Positions 54,418 through 63,003 of a DNA stretch of 64,000 nt are shown here, piece by piece. Under the pieces are notes generated by a model. The model was given only the letters and a program-made list of their open reading frames with translations. It did no database searches and was not told the origin of the DNA. The position numbers and the translations under genes were made by a program. Where the stretch lies: positions 62,001 through 126,000 of the forward strand of contig JAEUNL010000035.1 in the NCBI GenBank assembly GCA_016791115.1, given 5' to 3'. The stretch comes from Rhodocyclaceae bacterium. Lineage in GTDB: Bacteria > Pseudomonadota > Gammaproteobacteria > Burkholderiales > Rhodocyclaceae. The first letter of the stretch is position 1. Every line of letters starts with the position of its first letter.

Positions 54418-54975
54418 TCAAACCACGCAGGCCGGCTCGGCCGATGCGCTTTCTTCCTTGCGCCGCGCAGTCTTGCCTGCGCGCGCGGGCACGTTGCAAA
54501 GTCCGCAAACGAAGCCCCCGGTCAGATCGTAGCCGTGGGCAACAAAATGGCCGCCGCACTCGCAACAGGTAGCGTACTTGAGCATCTTCGCGTCGAAGAA
54601 CCGCACCAGTGTCCATGCGCGTGTCAGGCTGAGGACGCAATCCATGCCATGCAGGCGGACGTGGTCGAGATACAGGCGATATGCCTTGAGTATGGCCTGC
54701 AGATTGTCGGTACCTGCGTTCTCGCGAAGGTAGCGGTGGAACGCCATGAACAGGCTCGAGTGGATGTTCGGCTGCCAGGTCGTGAACCAGTCGGCCGAGA
54801 AAGGCAGCATGCCTTTGGGGGGCGACTCCTTCTTCACTTCCTTGTACAGCTTCAGCAGACGCTCGCGCGAGAGCTTCACTTCGGATTCGAGCATCTGCAT
54901 CCTCGCACCGAGCTCGATCATCTCGATCGCCAATCCGATCTCGCGCGCCTCCGACACCACCGACTTGACCGTCAT
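54418..54975 (-). CDS. flhC: Flagellar master regulator subunit FlhC
   Basis: FlhC, with FlhD, forms the FlhD4C2 activator of class II flagellar genes. The 185-residue protein has IGLAIEMIELGARMQMLESEVKLSRERLLKLYKEVKKESPPKGMLPFSADWFTTW and the zinc site with Cys in YATCCECGGHFVAHG and GFVCGLCNVP. AGGGGAG precedes the ATG. It lies 14 bases after flhD. Confidence 0.96.
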   Translation of the reverse strand: MTVKSVVSEAREIGLAIEMIELGARMQMLESEVKLSRERLLKLYKEVKKESPPKGMLPFSADWFTTWQPNIHSSLFMAFHRYLRENAGTDNLQAILKAYRLYLDHVRLHGMDCVLSLTRAWTLVRFFDAKMLKYATCCECGGHFVAHGYDLTGGFVCGLCNVPARAGKTARRKEESASAEPACVV

Positions 54976-54989
54976 TTTCCGCTCCCCTG

Positions 54990-55307
54990 TCAGGCCAGTG
55001 CTTCGGCAGGCTTGCCGGCAGCAAGGATGGTTGCATGGAGATGCGAAGTGGCCGTCTCACGGCCGTGTCCCGACAACAATCCGAGCAGGAGATTGTCGTC
55101 GAAGCGGAAGCGGCACAGCAGCATGTTCGCGCCGGCCATCTTGAGCATTTGTCCAGGCGTCAGGCCGTCGATCAGTTCGGCAAGATCCGCATTGATGCCG
55201 AGGCGGAACATTGCGGCATCCCGATCATCCCGCAGCATCTGCTGCGCGAGCATCAGGTAGGACAGGTTGATTTCCTTGATCTCGCTGAAACGTTCGGCGT
55301 TGTTCAT
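54990..55307 (-). CDS. flhD: Flagellar master regulator subunit FlhD
   Basis: FlhD is the partner of FlhC. The 105-residue helical protein carries EIKEINLSYLMLAQQMLRDDRDAAMFRLGI and LTPGQMLKMAGANMLLCRFRFDD, the family core. AAGGGG lies seven bases before the ATG. It heads the flhDC operon; a striking inverted repeat lies about 120 bases upstream. Confidence 0.95.
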   Translation of the reverse strand: MNNAERFSEIKEINLSYLMLAQQMLRDDRDAAMFRLGINADLAELIDGLTPGQMLKMAGANMLLCRFRFDDNLLLGLLSGHGRETATSHLHATILAAGKPAEALA

Positions 55308-55423
55308 TGTTCGACCCCTTGATCAATCGGCGATCCCCTCGCCGCACGCTTCGCATTGTCCGGATACGGCGACAGGCCCGGTATCGGCCGTATTCGGAAA
55401 AGCGAGTCGGAACAAGCGCGAAC

Positions 55424-55452
55424 GATCCTGTAGGAGTCATTCCTACAGGATC
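55424..55452. promoter_or_regulatory. Perfect 12-bp inverted repeat upstream of flhDC
   Basis: GATCCTGTAGGA, spacer GTCAT, TCCTACAGGATC: 12 matched base pairs, lying 117-145 bases upstream of flhD and 26 after the preceding stop. There is no T-run on either strand, arguing against a terminator. The core TGTAGGA-N5-TCCTACA looks like an operator for a dimeric regulator, for example a LuxR/NarL-type protein; this is inference. Confidence 0.6.
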
Positions 55453-55455
55453 CAA

Positions 55456-55471
55456 GCGGCCTAGCGGCCTA
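55456..55471. repeat. Tandem duplication of GCGGCCTA
   Basis: Two adjacent copies of the 8-mer GCGGCCTA directly beside the 12-bp inverted repeat. It may be a second binding element or chance. Confidence 0.4.
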
Positions 55472-55477
55472 ACGAAC

Positions 55478-57295
55478 TCATGTTTCCCTTACGGCGCCCG
55501 GATCGCAATCTTTAGCGAGTTTTTCGGAAATTTTTTCATCCGGCAGCGGGCGGCTGAAGAAATAGCCCTGCAGCCGGTCGACATGCTGCTTCCGAAGGAG
55601 TTGCACCTGCTCCGCCGTTTCGACACCTTCGGCCACCGTCTCGAGATGCAAGCTTTTCGCCAGGGCAATGATTGCGCGCACGATCGCCGCGTCGTCCTCG
55701 TCGGAAGCGAGATCGCGTACGAAACTGCGATCGATCTTCAGCACATCGATCGGGAAACGCTTCAGGTAGGTGAGCGACGAATAGCCCGTGCCGAAATCGT
55801 CGACGCCGATCTTCACACCCATGTTCTTGAGTGCGCGCAACATGCCCACCGCCGATTCCGCGTCGTGCATCAGCACCCCCTCGGTGATCTCGAGCATCAG
55901 CAGGCGCGGATCGAGGCCGGTCTGCTCCAGCGTGCGACTGACAACCTCCAGCAGACGCGGCTGGCCGAACTGCACCGCGGAGACGTTCACCGCCATCGAC
56001 AAACCGGCGAAGCCCTGGTCGTGCCACGACTTCATCTGCGAGCATGCCCGGCGCAACACCCATTCTCCGATGTCGGTAATCAGTCCCGACTCGTCGGCGA
56101 TCGGAATGAAACGGTCGGGCGGAATCATGCCGCGCTCGGGATGCTGCCAGCGAACCAGCGCCTCGACTCCGTGAATCCGTCCGCTCGCGCCGTCGACGAC
56201 CGGCTGGTAGTGCAGCAACAGCTCGTCGCGGGCTACGGCATGGCGAAGCGCGCTCTCCAGCGCGACCCGCTCCGCCGAGCTGGCGTTCATCTCGCGCGAG
56301 TAGATGCGCACCCCGTTGCCGCCGCCGCGCTTGGCGACCGCCATCGCGGTCTCCGCGTTCATCAGCAGCTCGTAAACCTCCTGGCCATGCTTCGGCAACA
56401 GCGAAACGCCGATCGACGGCGTCAGGTAAAGCTCCAGCCGATCCTTGTGGAAAGGCTCGTCGAATGCCTTGAGTACCCACTCGCCAATCGCTGCCGCCTT
56501 GGCCTCGTCGTCCACGCCTTCGAAGAAGAGCCCGAAATCATCGGCGCCAAGGCGCGCGAGCACGACGCGCGCCTCGGCACACTCGTTCAGGCGGCGTGCA
56601 ATCTGGCGCAGCAGTTCATTGCCGGTCTCGTAGCCGAAGCTCGCGTTGATGCGCAGGAAACGGTCGACGTCGATGTAAAGCAGGGCGCCCTTCGCGATGC
56701 GCCCGCGTTTTTCGGTCTCGAGCAGCCATTCGCTGACCCGGGCGCAGAAAAGATTATGGTTGGGCAGCGCGCACAGCGTGTCGTAGAACGCGAGTTCCTT
56801 GATGCGGTCGTCGGCCTGGCGAACGGCCTGGCGCACCGCAGCGCCACGCAGTTCGCGCTCGATCACCGGCACCAGCCGTGCGATATTGCCCTTGGGCACG
56901 TAGTCCGCCACGCCCTGCGCCATCGCAGTGAATGCCTGTTCGTCGCTGATGTGTCCCGAGTAGAGGATGAACGGCAGATCCTTGCCGCTGCGCTTCAGAA
57001 CCTCAAGCGCACCCAGCGAATCGAACCCGGGCATGTTGTGGTCGCAAATGACGATGTCCCACTCCGTTTCGTGGAGTGCGGAATCCATGTCCGGAGCGGT
57101 GTCGACACGCGTGAATTCGAGCTTTACACCGTGTGCGGACAACTCGTGGCACAGCAGAACGGCATCGTCCTCGCTGTCGTCCACCACCAGCATGCGCAAC
57201 ATGCGCTCGCCAAGCAAGGAACCCTGCGCCGATGAAGCCAGCGCCGGCCGACTCATGACGAAGGCACTGTCGGGAAGATCGTCGAACGAGTTCAT
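55478..57295 (-). CDS. REC-GGDEF(degenerate)-EAL c-di-GMP phosphodiesterase
   Basis: A 605-residue response regulator. Receiver at about residues 34-150 (MLVVDDSEDDAVLL, VICDHNMPGFDSLGAL); a GGDEF domain whose active site reads LGADDF in place of GGDEF, so it should not make c-di-GMP; and an EAL domain with intact catalytic motifs (EALVRWQHP, AVNVSAVQF, LEITEGVLM, VDDFGTGYSS, LKIDRSFV, VAEGVET, LQGYFFSRPL). It should degrade c-di-GMP under phosphorelay control. Its ATG overlaps the stop of the upstream cyclase (ATGA). Confidence 0.93.
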   Translation of the reverse strand: MNSFDDLPDSAFVMSRPALASSAQGSLLGERMLRMLVVDDSEDDAVLLCHELSAHGVKLEFTRVDTAPDMDSALHETEWDIVICDHNMPGFDSLGALEVLKRSGKDLPFILYSGHISDEQAFTAMAQGVADYVPKGNIARLVPVIERELRGAAVRQAVRQADDRIKELAFYDTLCALPNHNLFCARVSEWLLETEKRGRIAKGALLYIDVDRFLRINASFGYETGNELLRQIARRLNECAEARVVLARLGADDFGLFFEGVDDEAKAAAIGEWVLKAFDEPFHKDRLELYLTPSIGVSLLPKHGQEVYELLMNAETAMAVAKRGGGNGVRIYSREMNASSAERVALESALRHAVARDELLLHYQPVVDGASGRIHGVEALVRWQHPERGMIPPDRFIPIADESGLITDIGEWVLRRACSQMKSWHDQGFAGLSMAVNVSAVQFGQPRLLEVVSRTLEQTGLDPRLLMLEITEGVLMHDAESAVGMLRALKNMGVKIGVDDFGTGYSSLTYLKRFPIDVLKIDRSFVRDLASDEDDAAIVRAIIALAKSLHLETVAEGVETAEQVQLLRKQHVDRLQGYFFSRPLPDEKISEKLAKDCDPGAVRET

Positions 57296-59274
57296 TGCGA
57301 CTGGTTCTGCCCGTTCGAGCCGTTCTTCACCACGCCCTGCGGTCCGAGCTGCGTCGTGGCAACCCGATTGCGGCCGCGCTGCTTCGCCATGTAGAGGCCC
57401 TGGTCGGCGATCTTCATCAGCGCGTCGGGGCCGGGCATGGATTCGGTCTGCTCCGCGACGCCGACGCTGACGCTCGATTTGAGCTGCAGCATGCCGGTTC
57501 TCACGGTAAGTGCCGCTACTGCCTGGCGCACACGCTCGGCGCAGGCCATTGCCTGCTGGAGATTCCCGTCAGGACAGATCGCGATGAACTCGTCGCCGCC
57601 CATGCGTGCAACCACGTCGTGGCCGCGCAGCCCCTCGCGAATGGCTGCCGAAACCTGACGCAACACGAGGTCGCCGACATCGTGGCCGTAGGTGTCATTG
57701 ACCGATTTGAACTCGTCGATGTCGACCATCATCACCGACAGCTGGCGCTTGTGCCGGCGCATCGCCGACCATTCCTCCGCGAGGCGGTCCATCGCATAGC
57801 GCCGGTTCGGGAAGCCGGTCAGCGAATCGGTCAACGCCACATCGTGCAGGCGGCGGTTGGTGACGGCAAGCTCCGCGGCGAAGCGGCGCATCTCCTCGCG
57901 GTCTCGCTCGATCTCCTGCTGCAGACGGACCACGCGCTGCCCGGCGCGCAGGCGTGCTGTCAGCACGCGCTGGTTGAGCGGCTTGGTCATGAAATCATCC
58001 ACGCCCGACTCGAAGGCCTCGACCAGCTTGTCCTCGTCGCCCAGGCCGGTGAGCAGCAGCATGTACATGCCGCGCCCGACCCGCGTCTGGCGCAGCGCGC
58101 GGATCAGCTCGATGCCGTTCATCTCGGGCATCAACCAGTCGGTGATCATGATGTGCGGCTGGAATTCGAGCGAGGTCTCGAGCGCCTCGCGTCCGTTGGT
58201 GGTGAGCGCCACGTCGTGGCCGGCATGCGTCAGCATTGCATTGAGCACGGCGCGCATCGATGCGTCGTCGTCAGCCACCAGCACGCGCAGCCGGTTCGCC
58301 GCGCCATCCACCAGCGCGTCGGGCATGTTCTCGCCGCTCGGCAGCACTTGCGGCGAATTCGGCGCCTTGGCGAGATCGTCGAAAGGCGGCACGTCGCGCG
58401 TGGCGACGTTGAGTAGCGCCCCCCACTCGCGCCAGGACTGGGCTACCTGGTCGCACATTTCAATCAGGGTTTCGGAATCCGTCTGCAGGCGCGCCCCGAG
58501 CAGAAGCAGGCGCGGCATCAGGGCGCTGCGCATGTGGTCGGGCGCGGTGCAGATCGCCGCGACGTGATGCGAGATCGCCAGCGCCTGCACCAGCAGCCAG
58601 GCGCGCGATCCTTCCGGAAACGCGCCATCCTCGCGGTCCTCTGCGTGGTAGGCGACATCCGAGAACATCTTCGGCAGCCCCCAGTCCGAAAGCATGGCGG
58701 CCGTCAGTTCGTTGTGATCCATCGCGAATGAATTGCGCTCCACCGCCGCCAGTGTGGTGCCGCGCTCGACGCTCATCTGCTCGAGAATCTTCGAATACTC
58801 GTCAGGATGCAGGGTTGCCAGCGCCAACTCGCCGATGCGCGACAGCAGACCGAGGCAGAACGCCTCCTCTGGCTGGGCGCTGCGCGTCTGTCGCGCCAGC
58901 GATTGCATCGCCAGTGCCGCAACCAGCGAACCGGACCAGAAGCCCTCATAGTCGAACTGGCGGCACGCGCCGCTGCGATAGGTCGACAGCAGCGAGAAAC
59001 CGAGCGCCAGGGTGCGCACCGCGGGCAGGCCGAGGACCGACAGCGCGTCCTGCACCGATGCCACCGGCCGGCGGCCGATCTGGTTGCCGGTATTGGTCGC
59101 CTTGATCAGACGCCCGACGAAGGCCGGGTCGGTCTTGATGATGCGAGACAGTTCCGCCAGGGAAACGTCGCTGCGCTGGGTGAGGCGAATGATGGCAAGC
59201 GCGACTCCCTTAGGCGACGGCAGGTCTCCCGATGCCTTGAGGTGTTCGAAGCGCGTCATGTCGAGACTGGTCAT
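57292..59274 (-). CDS. HDOD-REC-GGDEF diguanylate cyclase
   Basis: A 660-residue protein: an N-terminal HDOD domain (SPKGVALAIIRLTQRSDVSLAELSRIIKTDPAFVGRLIKATNT), a receiver (VLVADDDASMRAVLNAMLTHAG, MITDWLMPEMNGIELIRAL), a coiled-coil linker and a GGDEF domain with intact active site RMGGDEF and the inhibitory RxxD site (RGHD) five residues before it. It should make c-di-GMP with product feedback. ATG 59274 chosen; an upstream in-frame start is less likely. It is coupled to the phosphodiesterase gene and has a sigma-28-type promoter. Confidence 0.93.
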   Translation of the reverse strand: MTSLDMTRFEHLKASGDLPSPKGVALAIIRLTQRSDVSLAELSRIIKTDPAFVGRLIKATNTGNQIGRRPVASVQDALSVLGLPAVRTLALGFSLLSTYRSGACRQFDYEGFWSGSLVAALAMQSLARQTRSAQPEEAFCLGLLSRIGELALATLHPDEYSKILEQMSVERGTTLAAVERNSFAMDHNELTAAMLSDWGLPKMFSDVAYHAEDREDGAFPEGSRAWLLVQALAISHHVAAICTAPDHMRSALMPRLLLLGARLQTDSETLIEMCDQVAQSWREWGALLNVATRDVPPFDDLAKAPNSPQVLPSGENMPDALVDGAANRLRVLVADDDASMRAVLNAMLTHAGHDVALTTNGREALETSLEFQPHIMITDWLMPEMNGIELIRALRQTRVGRGMYMLLLTGLGDEDKLVEAFESGVDDFMTKPLNQRVLTARLRAGQRVVRLQQEIERDREEMRRFAAELAVTNRRLHDVALTDSLTGFPNRRYAMDRLAEEWSAMRRHKRQLSVMMVDIDEFKSVNDTYGHDVGDLVLRQVSAAIREGLRGHDVVARMGGDEFIAICPDGNLQQAMACAERVRQAVAALTVRTGMLQLKSSVSVGVAEQTESMPGPDALMKIADQGLYMAKQRGRNRVATTQLGPQGVVKNGSNGQNQSQ

Positions 59275-59579
59275 TGCGGCTGATTTCCCTAAGTTGCACC
59301 GCCCGGTTGGCGATGTCATGCGTCGGCGGCGGCTATCGTCCGGCCACCGGCAGCACGGCTATTGCGCTCGGACGCATGCATACGGTTATCGGCGCGACAC
59401 CATGCCGACTTGAGCCGCCGCGGGAGACGCGACGGGCGCAAAGTGTCAAATTGGTCACACCTGCGGCATGGCCGTGGCACAGGCCAGACGCCGGATTGCC
59501 GGGAGCGAGTCAGCCTGCGCGATGGCACCCACCCGGCCCTGCCCTTTCCTTACAATCGGGTTTTGGACACGGGGCGGAC
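59275..59579. other. Divergent intergenic region, cyclase operon and nudix gene
   Basis: No gene. It contains the sigma-28-type promoter at 59386-59413 (minus). A TTGGTCACACC-type stretch near 59450 and CTTACAATC near 59550 could belong to the nudix promoter but I cannot assign boxes safely. Confidence 0.5.
59386..59413 (-). promoter_or_regulatory. Sigma-28 promoter for the c-di-GMP enzyme operon
   Basis: Minus strand TCAAGTCG, 12 bases, GCCGATAA. The -10 equals the enteric sigma-28 consensus exactly. It lies 112 bases before the cyclase ATG. Confidence 0.7.
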
Positions 59580-60122
59580 ATGAAATTCTGCAGCGATTGC
59601 GGGGCCAGGGTCAGTTTCCGCGTGCCGCCGGGCGACCGCCTGCCGCGGCACGTGTGCGACGCCTGCGGCGCGATTCACTACCAGAATCCGCGCATGGTCG
59701 TGGGTTCGCTGCCGGTTTGGGGGGAGCGTATCCTGCTTTGCCGCCGCGCCATCGAACCACGCCTCGGTTTCTGGACCCTTCCCTCGGGCTTCATGGAAAA
59801 CGGCGAGACGACCGCGCAGGCCGCGGTGCGCGAAACCCTCGAGGAAGCCAATGCCAGGGTCGAGCTCGGGCCGATGTATACGCTCTACAACGTGCCGCAC
59901 GTGGACCAAGTGCATATCGTGTATCGGGCCACGCTGCTCGACCTCGATTTTTCGCCCGGGGAAGAATCGCTCGACGTCGCACTGTTCGATCCGGCCGATA
60001 TTCCCTGGAACGACATCGCCTTCCGCTCGATCCGCCATACACTGGACCGCTACGTCGCCGATCGCGACGGGGGCAGCTTCGGTTTCCATACCGGCGATAT
60101 CGTGCTACCGGGCCACAACTGA
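59580..60122 (+). CDS. Nudix hydrolase with N-terminal zinc ribbon
   Basis: A 180-residue NudC-like pyrophosphohydrolase. The N-terminus is a zinc ribbon (FCSDCGARV, HVCDACGAIHYQNP). The Nudix box GFMENGETTAQAAVRETLEEANA keeps the catalytic RExxEE but has Asn where the last Gly is usual. Substrate is probably a nucleoside diphosphate derivative or NADH; it cannot be fixed from sequence. It stands alone, divergent from the c-di-GMP operon. Confidence 0.88.
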   Translation: MKFCSDCGARVSFRVPPGDRLPRHVCDACGAIHYQNPRMVVGSLPVWGERILLCRRAIEPRLGFWTLPSGFMENGETTAQAAVRETLEEANARVELGPMYTLYNVPHVDQVHIVYRATLLDLDFSPGEESLDVALFDPADIPWNDIAFRSIRHTLDRYVADRDGGSFGFHTGDIVLPGHN

Positions 60123-60306
60123 CCGGCCTGGGAGGCGGGCGGGTATTGGCCCGCAGGGCTGGCACCCCGGAAACGACCGGTGCATGCGGATCGCAGGGCA
60201 TGCTACCTGCAGAGCGCCTGACCACGCGCCTTCCCGAGCCTCGAATTGACACACCCGGTACCGCTGGATTAGCTTTCCCGGAACCTCGACAGGTTTGGAG
60301 TCCGCC

Positions 60307-60999
60307 ATGCAGCGTCGCGAGTTTCTGGCCGCTTTGGCCGCATCCTGCGCCAGCCCCTGCATTGCGCCCGGCGAGGCGCTGGCTGCGATCCCAGCAGGCA
60401 GCGGGCGTCGCCTCTACGCGCGCGCACTACTGACCGACGACCGGGGCAAACCGCTGCGCGCAGCCGCGCTGGCACGCGAGCGCAACTACCTGTTCCACTA
60501 TCCCTACGCGACCACCCCCTGCTTCCTGCTCGACTTGGGCCGCACGGCCGCTGCGGGCAGCAGCGGCGCCTGGCCCGGCGGTGTCGGACCGAACCGCTCG
60601 CTGGTTGCCTACTCGGCAATCTGCTCGCACCAGCTCACTTACCCTACGCGCGACATCAGCTTCATCAGCTATCGCGCCGAAGCCTCGCCGCAGAACCGCC
60701 ATGCGCGTGTCATCCATTGCTGCTCGGAGCACAGCCAGTACGATCCGGCGCAAGGCGCCCGGGTGCTGGCCGGCCCCGCACCGCATCCATTGGCCGCGAT
60801 CCTGCTGGAGCACGATCCGAAGAACGACACGTTGCATGCGTTCGGCACGCTGGGCGTCGAGATGTTCGACAGCTTCTTCGAAAAGTTCGGCTTCCGCCTG
60901 GCGCTGGAAAACGGCGCGCAGAACGTGCGCAAGCCGGTGGCGGACGAAGCCCGGGTGATCGAACTGGATAACTTCTGCCGTCAGCAGGTTCGCTGCTGA
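60307..60999 (+). CDS. Exported Rieske-type iron-sulphur protein
   Basis: A 230-residue protein with a twin-arginine-like signal (MQRREFLAALAASCASPCIA). The Rieske 2Fe-2S ligands are seen as CSHQL (AICSHQLTYP) and HCCSEHSQYDP, the latter ending in Cys-x-x-His. ATG 60307 has GGAG six bases upstream. The spacing between ligand pairs is longer than in respiratory Rieske proteins. It could be an electron-transfer subunit; no bc1 or oxygenase genes adjoin it. Confidence 0.8.
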   Translation: MQRREFLAALAASCASPCIAPGEALAAIPAGSGRRLYARALLTDDRGKPLRAAALARERNYLFHYPYATTPCFLLDLGRTAAAGSSGAWPGGVGPNRSLVAYSAICSHQLTYPTRDISFISYRAEASPQNRHARVIHCCSEHSQYDPAQGARVLAGPAPHPLAAILLEHDPKNDTLHAFGTLGVEMFDSFFEKFGFRLALENGAQNVRKPVADEARVIELDNFCRQQVRC

Positions 61000-61021
61000 A
61001 CCGGATACGCCGCCCGCGCCG

Positions 61022-61687
61022 TTACCGCGGCGGCAGCATGAACTCGACCGGCATCTCGAACGAAAACGCGCGCCCGCGCAAGGTTTCCGGCAGCAGGGTG
61101 GCATGCACCGCCTTGGTCAGCATCGCCTGCGCCTCGCCGTCCAGCGCCGCGTATCCCGAAGTTCGCAACAACTCCACGCGACCCGCACCCGCCCCGCCAA
61201 GTAGCGCCACGCGCAGCGCCACCGTACCGCTCTCGCCGCGTTCGATGGATTGCGCCGGATAGTCGCGAAAGCGCCGCGCAGCGAGCGCAAGCGCAATGCG
61301 ATAGCTGCGCAGCCCGTCGGCATCGATCGTCTCGTCAACGGCCGGCATCGCCGTCGCCACGGTCGCCACAGGCGTCGCGGACGCACGCTCGGCGTACGGC
61401 GTTCTGGCCGCAGCCACGCTCTGCGCCGGACGCGGTGGCGCACGCGGAACAGGTACCGACGAGGGCACGGCGATCACCGCCGGCACCGCCTGCGCTACCG
61501 CTTCCTCGCGCTCCGCAGGCGGCGACGAACGCAGCGTCGCGCTAAGCCTCGGGCGAACGTCCGCCACCGGCGCAGGCCAAAGCAGGAGCAGGTGCGCAAG
61601 CGCCGAGAGGACGAGCGCGACAGCCAGTCGCCGCCTTGCCGACGACGCACCGAAAAAGGCGCAGAATGGTTGGGCTTGCAAATTCAC
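61022..61687 (-). CDS. TonB-like energy transducer
   Basis: A 221-residue protein with one N-terminal membrane helix (RRLAVALVLSALAHLLLLWP), a Pro/Ala-rich periplasmic stretch and a C-terminal TonB domain (FRDYPAQSIERGESGTVALRVALLGGAGAGRVELLRTSGYAALDGEAQAMLTKAV). It would energise outer-membrane receptors. GTG 61687 is the first start but has no clear ribosome site. ExbB/ExbD are not in view. Confidence 0.85.
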   Translation of the reverse strand: MNLQAQPFCAFFGASSARRRLAVALVLSALAHLLLLWPAPVADVRPRLSATLRSSPPAEREEAVAQAVPAVIAVPSSVPVPRAPPRPAQSVAAARTPYAERASATPVATVATAMPAVDETIDADGLRSYRIALALAARRFRDYPAQSIERGESGTVALRVALLGGAGAGRVELLRTSGYAALDGEAQAMLTKAVHATLLPETLRGRAFSFEMPVEFMLPPR

Positions 61688-61731
61688 TAGGCTTTGTTAC
61701 TCTTCGGCAACCTTTTGATTTTACATTCGAG

Positions 61732-62352
61732 ATGGAAGCACTCGTCGCCACAAGCGCAGCGCCCCGTTCGGAGATCAGAACGGCACACCCGCTGATTCTT
61801 ACCCTGGATGTCCACGGTCTGCCCCACCGCTGGGTATCGTGGCAGCACGCAGTCTTCTATTACGCCAAGAATCTCGTCGCCTGGCAGGCCGGAGACCACG
61901 ATTTCACGTTCTTCGGCGGCACCTCGCGCGAAACCGGCGAACGTTCCGCCATCCGCACCAACAGCATCATCGCGATCAAGGGCAAGGCGCTCGCGAGCAA
62001 GTCGATGTTTCAGGTGCCGCCGCTCAACAACCGCGAGCTGTTCCACCGCGACCGCCACATCTGTGCCTACTGCGGCAACGAGTTTTCCGGTTCGCGCCTG
62101 ACGCGCGACCATGTGCGCCCGGTCTCGCAGGGCGGGCGCGACACCTGGATGAACGTGGTGACTGCTTGCCGCCCCTGCAACCAGGCAAAGAGCGGACGCA
62201 CGCCGGAACAGGCGCGCATGATGCTGCTCTACACGCCGTATGTGCCGAACAAGGCGGAGTACCTGATCCTCTGCAACCGCAGCATCCTCGCCGACCAGAT
62301 GGATTTCCTTGCGCGGCACATTCCGGCGCAAAGTCGCTGGAAGCTGGGCTGA
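61732..62352 (+). CDS. HNH endonuclease-family protein
   Basis: A 206-residue protein (ATG 61732). The C-terminal half is a compact HNH domain: HICAYCGNEF, LTRDHVRPVSQGGRDTWMNVVTACRPCNQAKSGRTP, with two CxxC-type pairs for zinc. The N-terminal half (LILTLDVHGLPHRWVSWQHAVFYYAKNLVAW) is typical of the stand-alone HNH proteins widely conserved in proteobacteria, whose DNA target is unknown. No restriction or mobile-element genes adjoin it. Confidence 0.88.
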   Translation: MEALVATSAAPRSEIRTAHPLILTLDVHGLPHRWVSWQHAVFYYAKNLVAWQAGDHDFTFFGGTSRETGERSAIRTNSIIAIKGKALASKSMFQVPPLNNRELFHRDRHICAYCGNEFSGSRLTRDHVRPVSQGGRDTWMNVVTACRPCNQAKSGRTPEQARMMLLYTPYVPNKAEYLILCNRSILADQMDFLARHIPAQSRWKLG

Positions 62353-62736
62353 AACGTTCGGTGACTTGGGGCGGGACCGCTTTGGAGGAAGGCTGCTGGC
62401 GGTGGGGTGTCTGCCACACTATGCCCTGCGACCCGCATTGTTAAGCCGTTCGCGCGCGAACTCTCGGGCTAGTTACCACGATAGTTACCACGAACAACTG
62501 CTTCATGCCCCAACGCCAATCTTATTCTGTTCCTGGCTTCATTCCACCAACGGAACTCTTTTGCAGCAGTCATGAAAACCCCGCAAATTCCGAAAGGGAT
62601 TTGAACCGGGACTCAACACAGCGTCACTACCATCCTTGCAACGGGATCGGCGGCAGCAAGACACCGTTGCTGATGGACATCCGCGGATGTCGGCGCTGGC
62701 TTTTGTTTAGGTAGCCGGGGATGACTGCGGAATCTG
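62353..62736. other. Intergenic stretch with a short tandem repeat, no gene
   Basis: No credible gene. It contains two perfect adjacent copies of TAGTTACCACGA (62470-62493). A GGGATTTGAACC stretch at 62598 resembles a tRNA T-arm on the minus strand but its stem does not pair, so I do not call a tRNA. Confidence 0.45.
62470..62493. repeat. Tandem 12-bp repeat
   Basis: TAGTTACCACGA occurs twice in direct tandem without mismatch. Purpose unknown; possibly an old recombination scar. Confidence 0.6.
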
Positions 62737-63000
62737 CTATTTGTCGTGGCTTCGTGGCCGAGTCTTCCGCCTATCTTTTGCAAGCTCTTCTTCAACAATC
62801 CCGACTATTTCCCGCGCGCTGCGCCTTAATGGCGGCGCCAGTTTGAAAATCGTTGTAAGCGTCGGCTGCTGCTGCCCCAATTCAAGCAGGCTGATGAACG
62901 TGCGGCGAAGGTCGGCCTCGAAGCCGAGGTCTTCCTGCGTATAGCCGGCCTCGAGACGAAGCCGGCGCAGTACCTTGCCGAATGCTTGTGCAGCGTCCAA
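62737..63000 (-). CDS. XRE-family helix-turn-helix regulator
   Basis: An 87-residue Cro/C1-type regulator. The start is TTG 63000, supported by AGGAGG five bases upstream. The HTH reads GKVLRRLRLEAGYTQEDLGFEADLRRTFISLLELGQQQPTLTTIFKLA, close to small controller proteins. Two inverted repeats sharing TTCCT/AGGAA half-sites lie just upstream, one overlapping its own ribosome site, suggesting autoregulation. It is divergent from the secreted-protein gene at 63183. No toxin or restriction partner is seen. Confidence 0.87.
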   Translation of the reverse strand: MDAAQAFGKVLRRLRLEAGYTQEDLGFEADLRRTFISLLELGQQQPTLTTIFKLAPPLRRSAREIVGIVEEELAKDRRKTRPRSHDK

Positions 63001-63003
63001 CCG

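Noticed and set aside
62560-62640. tRNA or tRNA fragment at GGGATTTGAACCGG
   Set aside because: The T-loop-like sequence has no pairing T-stem and no other tRNA arms are found.
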